The notes beneath the pieces were generated by a model. That model saw only the letters and a program-made list of their open reading frames with translations, made no database searches and was not told the DNA's origin. A stretch of DNA of 5,613 bases, from NCBI GenBank assembly GCA_018665505.1, contig JABJCS010000633.1, forward strand, positions 1-5,613. Direction: 5' to 3'. A program made the translations under genes and the position numbers. This DNA comes from Alphaproteobacteria bacterium. GTDB lineage: Bacteria; Pseudomonadota; Alphaproteobacteria; UBA8366. Shown here one piece after another: positions 1-5,538 of this stretch. How positions within the stretch are numbered: the stretch's first letter is position 1; each line of letters opens with the position of its first letter.

Positions 1-328
1 AGGGATGGCCACCTGTCAGCAACGCGGCGTCAATCTGAAACTCGCCTGGCCGTCTGCCGAGTGGGGCTCGCTGCCAGTTGAAGGTGGCGTCGCGGTCGCA
101 TTTCGGCGCGAGATTGCGGCAGCTGATGATCCAAAGGCGAAAGAAGCGGAACTTGAAGAGGAATTACGTGTTTATTCGTCTCCGTTCAGGACGGCGGAAG
201 CATTCGGTGTGGAAGATATCCTCGATCCGCGTGAAACACGGCCTTATCTCGCCCGATATGTTGAAGCAATGCAGCCGAAACTGTCGACGACACTTGGCCC
301 GAAATATCGGCTAGGTGTTCGACCGTAG
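1..328 (+). CDS. acyl-CoA carboxylase carboxyltransferase (beta) subunit, C-terminal fragment
   Basis: This is the 3' end of a biotin-dependent acyl-CoA carboxylase beta subunit (propionyl-CoA, methylcrotonyl-CoA or similar carboxylase). That subunit transfers carboxyl from carboxybiotin to an acyl-CoA in the cytoplasm. The reading frame is open to the left edge, with the first full codon at base 2 (GGG), and ends at TAG 326-328. About 108 residues are visible of a protein that is normally around 500 residues long. Diagnostic stretches are AWPSAEWGSLPVEGGVAVAF, then REIAAADDPKAKEAELEEEL, then SPFRTAEAFGVEDILDPRET, and the ending LGPKYRLGVRP. These match the end of the carboxyltransferase C-terminal domain (PF01039 family). 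The ATG at base 5 is an internal methionine, not a start. The acyl-CoA substrate cannot be told from this part. The partner biotin carboxylase gene would lie outside the window. Confidence 0.88.
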   Translation, partial: GMATCQQRGVNLKLAWPSAEWGSLPVEGGVAVAFRREIAAADDPKAKEAELEEELRVYSSPFRTAEAFGVEDILDPRETRPYLARYVEAMQPKLSTTLGPKYRLGVRP

Positions 329-387
329 TCCAAGAATATAACACCTTAACGGCGTTTCTTAGTATTAATTTTCGATCTCAGCGGGTT

Positions 388-410
388 CCGTCAGTAACCC
401 GTCAGGTAAC
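388..410 (+). repeat. imperfect tandem repeat upstream of the PAS gene
   Basis: Two directly abutting copies are visible: CCGTCAGTAAC (388-398) and CCGTCAGGTAAC (399-410). They are identical except for one extra G in the second copy. They lie 38 bases upstream of the favoured PAS-gene start and just upstream of a -10-like hexamer. Because the first repeat overlaps the bases CGGGTT (382-387) and AACCCG (396-401), a 6-bp stem with an 8-base loop can also form here. No T-run follows, so it is not a convincing terminator. The position would suit a direct-repeat binding site for an activator or response regulator, which is inference only. Confidence 0.55.
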
Positions 411-415
411 TGTCT

Positions 416-421
416 TCTAAT
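416..421 (+). promoter_or_regulatory. candidate -10 element for the PAS gene
   Basis: TCTAAT matches the sigma70 -10 consensus TATAAT at five of six positions. No recognisable -35 lies 16 to 18 bases upstream; that position falls inside the tandem repeat at 388-410. This would be typical of an activator-dependent promoter. Transcription would begin near base 428, downstream of the GTG at 425, which favours the ATG starts at 449 or 461 for the gene. Confidence 0.3.
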
Positions 422-448
422 TCAGTGTGCCGTGTCCCATCTGGACGA

Positions 449-940
449 ATGGCGGGAATGATGGACAGCCTCGAGGCCCCAAAAGTCGAGATCGAGCCGC
501 CGACTGATAATGCCGGGCAGAAAATCCTGCTCGACTATTGGCTAGCAAAACGAGGTGCGCGTGCATTTCCCGCGCGCTATGACATTGATCCAGTGGAATT
601 GCCACCGCGAATGCTACCGAATATCGCCATCGTTTCCGTGGAACGTTCCGGGAATGAGGATGACCGTTTCTCCTTCCGGCTGGTCGGAACCAACGTTGTT
701 CGGCATTTCGGAGCGGATGTAACCGGCCGATCGTTCGAAGATATATTCCTCACGCCGGATGATTTACGGGCGGAGCGCGCCCACTATGCTCACGTGCTCA
801 AATATCGCGAGATACATTTCGTGAGTGCACGGTTGAATATCCCGGGGCGAGAATTTTTATCGTCGACCCGCATGCTCTTGCCACTCGCGAGTGATGGGCA
901 AACGATCGACATGATATTAAGTCTCTCGGATTTTTATTAG
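449..940 (+). CDS. PAS domain-containing protein (PAS_5 type)
   Basis: This is a small, soluble protein of about 163 residues that consists essentially of one PAS-like domain. The family hallmark is visible: a leading DYWLAKRGARAFPARYDIDP, then ELPPRMLPNIAIVSVE, then RFSFRLVGTNVVRHFGADVT followed by GRSFEDIF. This is the pattern of the alphaproteobacterial PAS_5 family (PF07310), whose ligand and partners are generally unknown. The later part (EIHFVSARLNIPGREFLSST followed by RMLLPL) fits the remaining PAS beta strands. No kinase, GGDEF, HTH or membrane segment is present, so any signalling role would need a partner protein. The frame is open from a GTG at 425. ATG 449 is preferred because a weak GGA precedes it and a -10-like box lies at 416-421; ATG 458 and ATG 461 are also possible. 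Its stop codon is 4 bases from the stop of the convergent monooxygenase gene. Confidence 0.82.
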   Translation: MAGMMDSLEAPKVEIEPPTDNAGQKILLDYWLAKRGARAFPARYDIDPVELPPRMLPNIAIVSVERSGNEDDRFSFRLVGTNVVRHFGADVTGRSFEDIFLTPDDLRAERAHYAHVLKYREIHFVSARLNIPGREFLSSTRMLLPLASDGQTIDMILSLSDFY

Positions 941-944
941 CCTA

Positions 945-2039
945 TCACGCGGCCTGTTGGGCGCGGCTCGCGGCTGTCGGCAGTTCCTTTAGTCGGGGAG
1001 CTACTTCCTCTGCGAACAATCGCATATTCCGCTCGGCCTCTTCGCCCGGCATACCGGCATATCCAAATACACCGACAAAGCCGTCCGCGCCGGTGCGGTC
1101 GCTGATATCTAAAATGCGCTCGTAGCACATTTCAGGTGTGCCCCAGACTTGTAAGTTCATGAAAAACTCGGTCGCGCTGTCAGGGCCGTATTTTTGAATC
1201 GTCTCCGCGAATTTACCGTAATACTCATAACCCTTCATTGTCTTCAGATGGTCGCCCGCGAATTGGTAATGTTCCAAAACCGATTCCCAATAGCCGCCAA
1301 TATATTTAACTGCCATTTCCGCCGCGCGGTCCTTGTCTTCGTCGCAGAATACCCAACCGGCGGATATCGGCGGTGGTGCCTCCTCGCCATTTACCTCGCG
1401 GAAGACGGCGCGGTAGTTGTCCAATTCCTCTGCGACCGCGTCCCAGGGCTTTTGCGGAATGATCAGGATACCGATGCCGAGTTCGGCCATGATCCGGGAA
1501 GATTCAGGCGAGACGGCTGCGGCATAGGTGCGGTCCCGGAAACTCTTGAACGGCTTCGGTCGAATTCCGGTCTTCGGCTGATTGATATACTTGCCCGAAA
1601 ATTCCATCTCGCCGGTCTCGAGTGCGCACAGCAAGGCTTGTGCGGCTTCGACGAAGCGCTCGCGGCTCTCGCCCATATCGAGGCGGAATCCGTCGAACTC
1701 GACCTTACCCGCACCGCGGCCGATGCCGAGGATCACACGACCGCCCGAGATGTTATCCAGCATGGCGACTTCTTCGGCCGCGCGGAGCGGGTCGTGCCAA
1801 GGTAAAACCAAGACCATTGAGCCGAGTTTTGCCGTCTTGGTGCGTCCGGCACAGTAGGACAAAAATTGGTAAACGTCGGGGCACATTGTGTAGTCGGTAA
1901 AATGATGCTCGACGCTCCACACCGATTCGTAGCCAAGCGGTTCCACGAGGTCGACCAATGACAGGTCGTTCGCGTAAATTTGGCGATCGGGAAGATCGCT
2001 CCCATAACTTTGAAAGATAACCGCGGCGCCTACATGCAT
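945..2039 (-). CDS. LLM class flavin-dependent oxidoreductase (luciferase-like monooxygenase)
   Basis: This is a TIM-barrel monooxygenase of the bacterial luciferase superfamily (PF00296), which uses reduced FMN and O2 to oxidise an organic substrate. It is 364 residues from the favoured start, a full family length. Numbering from the upstream ATG at 2048, visible hallmarks are GYESVWSVEHHF (39-50), LVLPWHDPLRAAEEVAMLD (80-98), the SGGRVILGIGRGAG segment (101-114) and GTPEM (303-307). The C-terminus (ASRAQQAA) is a low-complexity tail. Two in-frame starts exist. ATG 2048 has AAGGG directly abutting it, which is too close. The same AAGGG sits 9 bases before ATG 2039, giving MHVGAAVIFQSYG, so 2039 is preferred. 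The gene is transcribed divergently from the acyl-CoA synthetase gene across an intergenic region with a palindrome. A separate flavin reductase is usually needed and is not in the window. Substrate unknown. Confidence 0.9.
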   Translation of the reverse strand: MHVGAAVIFQSYGSDLPDRQIYANDLSLVDLVEPLGYESVWSVEHHFTDYTMCPDVYQFLSYCAGRTKTAKLGSMVLVLPWHDPLRAAEEVAMLDNISGGRVILGIGRGAGKVEFDGFRLDMGESRERFVEAAQALLCALETGEMEFSGKYINQPKTGIRPKPFKSFRDRTYAAAVSPESSRIMAELGIGILIIPQKPWDAVAEELDNYRAVFREVNGEEAPPPISAGWVFCDEDKDRAAEMAVKYIGGYWESVLEHYQFAGDHLKTMKGYEYYGKFAETIQKYGPDSATEFFMNLQVWGTPEMCYERILDISDRTGADGFVGVFGYAGMPGEEAERNMRLFAEEVAPRLKELPTAASRAQQAA

Positions 2040-2077
2040 GTTCTTCATCCCTTAAGTGGTCGCATCCTCTCACATCT

Positions 2078-2106
2078 AATCTAGTGCCGAGCACGGTCGA
2101 GGACAA
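2078..2106 (-). promoter_or_regulatory. candidate sigma70-like promoter of the flavin monooxygenase gene
   Basis: Read on the - strand, TTGTCC (2106-2101) is followed by exactly 17 bases and then TAGATT (2083-2078). Each hexamer matches the consensus at four of six positions, and the spacing is optimal. Transcription would start around base 2071, about 30 bases ahead of the favoured ATG at 2039. The -35 hexamer overlaps the palindrome at 2101-2121. Confidence 0.4.
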
Positions 2107-2121
2107 AAGCGCTTTTCGTCC
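2101..2121. promoter_or_regulatory. palindromic operator candidate in the divergent intergenic region
   Basis: The 12-base core AAAAGCGCTTTT (2105-2116) is a perfect palindrome. Around it, GGAC (2101-2104) and GTCC (2118-2121) are also inverted, with symmetry centred on base 2111, so the two dyads are nested and offset by half a base. The site overlaps the -35 hexamer of the leftward candidate promoter and covers the -35 position of the rightward one. This is where a repressor controlling both genes would bind. No regulator gene is in the window, so its family is unknown. The lack of a T-run on either side in the right position argues against a terminator. Confidence 0.5.
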
Positions 2122-2134
2122 TTGAGTGCGGCCC

Positions 2135-2140
2135 TATACT
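2135..2140 (+). promoter_or_regulatory. candidate -10 element of the acyl-CoA synthetase/VOC operon
   Basis: TATACT matches the sigma70 -10 consensus at five of six bases. The -35 position (about 2112-2117, CTTTTC) matches poorly and lies within the palindrome at 2101-2121. The inferred start of transcription near 2147 would leave a leader of about 26 bases containing the strong GGAGG ribosome binding site. Confidence 0.4.
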
Positions 2141-2172
2141 TTGCGCGGGGAAACGCAGGAGAGGGAGGCGGA

Positions 2173-3732
2173 ATGTATATCACGCAATCGCTTAAGCGGT
2201 CGGCGCAACTTCACGGCGACACGCTGGCTAGCATTTGCGGCGACCGCGAACGGACTTGGTCCGAAACCGCCGATCGGGTGGCGAAATTTGCAGGTGCGTT
2301 GCGTCAACTCGGGATCGGGAATGGTGAACGAGTCGCCATGCTATCCCTCAACAGCGATCTGTATTTCGAATATTTCTTCGCCGTGCCTTGGGCGGGTGGG
2401 GTTTTTGTGCCGATTAATATTCGCCTGGCGCCGCCGGAAGTCGCGTTTTGGCTGAACGATTCCGGCAGTGAAATTTTGCTAATCGACGATCGGTTTATAC
2501 CGATGCTGGCGGAACTCGAGGGCAAGTTGGAGACGGTTAAGAAGGTTATCTATGCCGGTCAGGGCGAAGCACCGGAAGGGATGGCGCGGATGGAGGATTT
2601 AATCGCTGCCGCCGACCCGGTCGAAGACGCCATGAGAGGCAACGACGATTTAGCCGGGTTGTTTTATACCGGTGGGACGACTGGCCGCTCCAAGGGTGTC
2701 ATGCTGAGCCACGCCAATCTTGTGTTCAACAACATGAACGCTATTCATACTTTCAACTACTGGCAGGGCATGCGTTGGCTTCACGCCTGCCCGATGTTTC
2801 ATATTGCTGGTGGAATCGGCATTTTCGGTGTGACACAGGTTGCGGGCACCCATGTGATTATTCCCGCGTATGCGCCGGAGTTGGCATTGGAAACGATCCA
2901 GAACCAGAAGATTACGGATACTCTGTTAGTGCCGACGATGGTGAATATGCTGGTGAATTTTCCGGATGTGGAACGGTTTGACCTTAAGAGTCTGCAAGCC
3001 ATGGCCTATGGCGCGTCGGCGATGCCGGAAGCAGTGATCCGCCGAGCGATGGAAATTATCCCGGATTGCGGATTCTATCATGCTTATGGCCAAACGGAAG
3101 CCGCACCCTTGGTCACAACGACACCGCCGGAGTGCCATGTCTTCGAAGGGCCGAATGCCGGTTTATTTCGCGCCGCCGGACAGCCGGTCGTGGGGGTCGA
3201 GGTCAGAGTCCTCGACGAGGATGATAATGAACTGCCGCGCGGCGAAGTCGGAGAGATTTGCGTTCGCGGGCCGAATATCATGCTGGGCTATTGGCAGCAG
3301 CCGGAATTAACGGCCGAAGCGTTGCGCGGCGGCTGGATGCACTCTGGCGACGGTGGCTACATGGACGAGCGGGGCTATGTCTTCATTGTCGATCGGATGA
3401 AGGATATGGTCATCAGCGGCGGGGAGAACATCTACTCCGCCGAGGTAGAGGACGCACTCTATCAGCACCCGGCGGTCATTGAATGTGCCGTCATCGGTAT
3501 TCCCGATGAACGGTGGGGCGAAGCAGTTCATGCGATCGTGCGCCTTCAGGAAGGCGAGCAAGCGAGCGCCGAGGAATTGATCGCCCATAGTCACAAGATG
3601 ATTGCCGGTTTCAAATGCCCGCGCGGTATTGATTTCGTGACCGAGCCGTTGCCTCTCTCCGGGGCCGGGAAAATTTTGAAGACGGAACTCCGCAAACCCT
3701 ATTGGGACGGCAAGGAAAAACAGGTGAATTAG
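2173..3732 (+). CDS. acyl-CoA synthetase (AMP-dependent, class I adenylate-forming)
   Basis: This enzyme activates a carboxylic acid with ATP to an acyl-adenylate and then forms the CoA thioester, in the cytoplasm. The protein is 519 residues, the normal length for the AMP-binding family (PF00501 plus the C-terminal PF13193 domain). Visible motifs are the P-loop YTGGTTGRSKG (165-175), the adenine-binding YGQTE (305-309), GEICVRGPNIMLGYW (360-374), SGDGGYMDERGY (391-402), the hinge region DRMKDMVISGGENIYSAEVE (407-426), and the A10 motif PLSGAGKILK (494-503) with the expected catalytic lysine at 500. All core motifs are intact. ATG 2173 is chosen because GGAGG (2164-2168) lies 4 bases ahead; a TTG at 2122 would add 17 unconserved residues. 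The family includes fatty, aromatic and branched-acid CoA ligases, and the substrate cannot be fixed here. The VOC gene follows after 3 bases. Confidence 0.93.
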   Translation: MYITQSLKRSAQLHGDTLASICGDRERTWSETADRVAKFAGALRQLGIGNGERVAMLSLNSDLYFEYFFAVPWAGGVFVPINIRLAPPEVAFWLNDSGSEILLIDDRFIPMLAELEGKLETVKKVIYAGQGEAPEGMARMEDLIAAADPVEDAMRGNDDLAGLFYTGGTTGRSKGVMLSHANLVFNNMNAIHTFNYWQGMRWLHACPMFHIAGGIGIFGVTQVAGTHVIIPAYAPELALETIQNQKITDTLLVPTMVNMLVNFPDVERFDLKSLQAMAYGASAMPEAVIRRAMEIIPDCGFYHAYGQTEAAPLVTTTPPECHVFEGPNAGLFRAAGQPVVGVEVRVLDEDDNELPRGEVGEICVRGPNIMLGYWQQPELTAEALRGGWMHSGDGGYMDERGYVFIVDRMKDMVISGGENIYSAEVEDALYQHPAVIECAVIGIPDERWGEAVHAIVRLQEGEQASAEELIAHSHKMIAGFKCPRGIDFVTEPLPLSGAGKILKTELRKPYWDGKEKQVN

Positions 3733-3735
3733 GCC

Positions 3736-4605
3736 ATGGGTGATCTCTCTCTCGACCACGTTGGTTTCATGTTGCGCGACCTGGATGCAGGCGTGGAGCG
3801 TTGGCGCAAACTCGGCTTTAAACTCTCCCGCCGTAGCGCGCAGATGGGCAAGGTTCCGGGCGAGTCTGAAATGGCGCCTTGGGCGACATCAAACCATTGC
3901 GCGATGTTTGATCGCGGTTATTTGGAATTGATCGGTGTCACCAATCCGGAAAACTTCAATCCGTGGACAGCCTTTCTGGATAAGTTCGAGGGACCACATA
4001 TCACCGCGTTGCGCTGCGAAGTGGCGGACCGGACTTACGCGGCGCTAAGCGGCCGGATCGATCATTTCGACCCGCCACTCCAACGTCTACGCAATGCACC
4101 TTATGGGGATGGTGAGCGGCCCTTCAAATTCCGGAATATCTTCAGTCAGGACGCACATTTTCCGGAAGGCCGGTATATCATCATCGAGCATCAAACGCCC
4201 GAAGTCATCTGGCAAGAAGAGCTAATGGTGCAGCCAAATGGCGCAAAGTCATTGATCGAGCTGATATTCTGCGCCGACCCACAAAGCGGATTGTTGGACC
4301 GTCTGTCTCGTATTTCCGGGGAGAGATCGTCCGAAGCGGAAGGGCGAGAGCTACTGGAACTCGGCGGCGGCGGGCAGCTGTCGGTGATCGATGCTGCGGG
4401 TTTCGCGGTGCGTTACCCGGGAGCCCCCGAGCCGTTGCAACCGGCCGTGGCGGCGGCCGTGATTGGGGTGGAGAGCTTGGTGCATCTTGCCGCGATGCTT
4501 GAGGAAAACGGCGTTCTCTTTCATCGGAGCGACCGCGCCAGCCTTTGGGTTGGTCCGGAAGAGGCGAATGGCGCTGTCATAGAGTTTATCGAGACCGACG
4601 GTTAG
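3736..4605 (+). CDS. VOC family protein, glyoxalase-like (Glyoxalase_3 type)
   Basis: This is a 289-residue protein of the vicinal oxygen chelate superfamily, resembling the glyoxalase-like group PF13468. The first module is clear: LDHVGFMLRDLDAGVERWRK (6-25) leading into LGFKL, then SNHCAMFDRGYLELIGV (52-68), where His8 and Glu64 sit at places often used for metal binding. A second conserved block, IIIEHQTPEVIWQEEL (148-163), is typical of this group. The C-terminal part (about 170-289) looks like a second, more degenerate betaalphabetabetabeta module, with QPNGAKSLIELIF near its start and VIEFIE at its end. The ATG is 3 bases after the synthetase stop, with AGGTG (3722-3726) 9 bases before it inside the upstream gene, so translational coupling is likely. 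VOC proteins include dioxygenases, epimerases and lyases, and the reaction here is unknown. The stop overlaps the convergent PhyH gene stop. Confidence 0.82.
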   Translation: MGDLSLDHVGFMLRDLDAGVERWRKLGFKLSRRSAQMGKVPGESEMAPWATSNHCAMFDRGYLELIGVTNPENFNPWTAFLDKFEGPHITALRCEVADRTYAALSGRIDHFDPPLQRLRNAPYGDGERPFKFRNIFSQDAHFPEGRYIIIEHQTPEVIWQEELMVQPNGAKSLIELIFCADPQSGLLDRLSRISGERSSEAEGRELLELGGGGQLSVIDAAGFAVRYPGAPEPLQPAVAAAVIGVESLVHLAAMLEENGVLFHRSDRASLWVGPEEANGAVIEFIETDG

Positions 4606-5423
4606 GGCGCCTGCCAGACCACGGGCCATAAATCGCTGTCGAGGGGCGCACCCGCTGCCATCGGCGGTTCCCAAAGCATGGTTTGAATATTCGGCCTGGG
4701 ATCGTAGACCACGTCGTCACCTGCCCAGCGCGTGACATAGGCGCGGCGTCGTTGCTCCTGGCTCTTGTTTCCGCCCGCCGCGTGAACCAGCAACCCGTGA
4801 TGTATTGTGCAATCTCCGGGTTCGTAGTCGAAACGGGTGAATTCGAATTCGTCGCGTCGCGCGTTTATATCAGGGACGGGTGGTTCCGGCGTTTGATATT
4901 TTGTCGGATCGACGAAGGCGACAGGACGGTATCGTTGTCCCCAAAGGTGCGATCCTTTCACGAATTCCATTGATCCGGTCTCTTCCGTCACGGGATCCAA
5001 TGCCAGCCACAGAGTGACCACCTGACGCCCCTTTACCGGCCAATAGGTAAGGTCGTGATGCCAAACGGTCGGCTCGTCTGTACCGGGTTCCTTTATGAGG
5101 AACTGGTCGAAGATGATGTTGACCTTAGTCGATCCGAGGACGCCGGCCACGATTTCCGCAGCGGGCGAATTGTGAATAAAGTCCCTGAAACCGTCGTGTT
5201 GGTGCCACAAAAAAGTATCGCTGAAGAAACGGCCATTTTCCTTGTCTTGAGCCAGCTCGTTCGCAAGCTTCCCAGGGTTGGCGAGCACGTGGTCGGCCCG
5301 CTCACGTAACAAATCTAGCCATTCTGGGTCGAAAAACCCTTTAAGATGAACGACTCCGTCGGTTTGGAAGCGGTCGGCTTCCATTGCGGTGATCGGACGC
5401 GTTTTCGGTGTGATAGCTATCAT
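4602..5423 (-). CDS. phytanoyl-CoA dioxygenase (PhyH) family protein, Fe(II)/2-oxoglutarate oxygenase
   Basis: PhyH-family enzymes (PF05721) hydroxylate a substrate using Fe(II), O2 and 2-oxoglutarate. The iron-binding facial triad appears complete. Numbering from the upstream ATG at 5465, TVWHHDLTYWP supplies His136 and Asp138, and HHGLLVHAAGGN supplies His228. The arginine cluster RRRAYVTRW (239-247) is placed to bind 2-oxoglutarate. ALDPVTEETGSMEFVKGSH (155-173) is a further family hallmark. The fold normally begins with a segment like ITAMEADRFQTDGVV (25-39). The ATG at 5423 (residue 15) is preferred, giving 273 residues: the extra 14 residues from ATG 5465 are basic and unlike the family, and a candidate promoter -10 covers that upstream ATG. 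Neither start has a good ribosome binding site. Bacterial members act on diverse small molecules, so the name does not imply phytanoyl-CoA. The gene is convergent with the VOC gene, and an insertion element lies upstream. Confidence 0.88.
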   Translation of the reverse strand: MIAITPKTRPITAMEADRFQTDGVVHLKGFFDPEWLDLLRERADHVLANPGKLANELAQDKENGRFFSDTFLWHQHDGFRDFIHNSPAAEIVAGVLGSTKVNIIFDQFLIKEPGTDEPTVWHHDLTYWPVKGRQVVTLWLALDPVTEETGSMEFVKGSHLWGQRYRPVAFVDPTKYQTPEPPVPDINARRDEFEFTRFDYEPGDCTIHHGLLVHAAGGNKSQEQRRRAYVTRWAGDDVVYDPRPNIQTMLWEPPMAAGAPLDSDLWPVVWQAP

Positions 5424-5440
5424 GCGGCGTAGTTTGAGCT

Positions 5441-5459
5441 TTGACCATCGAGCGGTCAA
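5441..5459. promoter_or_regulatory. inverted repeat, operator candidate for the PhyH gene
   Basis: TTGACC (5441-5446) and GGTCAA (5454-5459) are perfect 6-base inverted arms around a 7-base spacer. The dyad lies 18 to 36 bases upstream of the favoured PhyH start at 5423 and covers the expected transcription start of the candidate promoter at 5461-5489. This is a usual place for a repressor to bind. If translation really began at 5465 the dyad would lie inside coding sequence, so it also bears on start choice. Confidence 0.4.
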
Positions 5460-5460
5460 T

Positions 5461-5489
5461 TTCATAAAAGTTATTCTTTGGTTTGTTAA
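5461..5489 (-). promoter_or_regulatory. candidate sigma70-like promoter of the PhyH gene
   Basis: On the - strand, TTAACA (5489-5484, five of six consensus matches) is separated by 17 bases from TATGAA (5466-5461, four of six). Transcription would begin near 5454 and give a leader of about 30 bases to ATG 5423. The -10 hexamer includes the ATG at 5465, so that codon would not be in the message. The promoter lies entirely outside the neighbouring insertion element, whose apparent edge is 14 bases beyond the -35. Confidence 0.35.
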
Positions 5490-5515
5490 CTATCTTTAAA
5501 TTTGGGGCTGTCCCA

Positions 5516-5538
5516 GATAACCGAGATTAGAGGTTATC
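5516..5538 (+). promoter_or_regulatory. hairpin overlapping the transposase ribosome binding site
   Basis: GATAACC (5516-5522) and GGTTATC (5532-5538) are perfect 7-base inverted arms with a 9-base loop. The second arm ends immediately before the transposase ATG at 5539. The likely Shine-Dalgarno AGAGG (5529-5533) lies partly in the loop and partly in that arm. In messages that enter the element from outside, this stem could hide the ribosome binding site, as known for other insertion sequences such as IS10 and IS200. Part of the stem may simply be the terminal repeat. Confidence 0.45.

Noticed and set aside
5..328. ATG at base 5 as the start of a complete small gene
   Set aside because: The translation is clearly the end of a carboxyltransferase and the frame is open to the left edge, so the methionine is internal.
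382..401. Stem-loop after the carboxylase gene as an intrinsic terminator
   Set aside because: The stem is only 6 base pairs with an 8-base loop and is not followed by a T-run on the + strand. It overlaps the tandem repeat and is better explained by it.
1194..1805. Open frame of 203 codons on the + strand opposite the flavin monooxygenase gene
   Set aside because: It lies wholly antisense to a well-supported gene, its translation resembles no known family, and it has no plausible ribosome binding site or promoter. It is a by-product of the codon use of the real gene.
2122..2172. Extension of the acyl-CoA synthetase to a TTG start
   Set aside because: The extra 17 residues are not family-like, they cover the candidate -10 box, and ATG 2173 has a strong GGAGG ribosome binding site 4 bases upstream.
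3307..3759. Open frame of 150 codons on the - strand opposite the end of the acyl-CoA synthetase
   Set aside because: It is antisense to conserved adenylation motifs, shows no recognisable domain, and is best explained as a mirror of the real coding frame.
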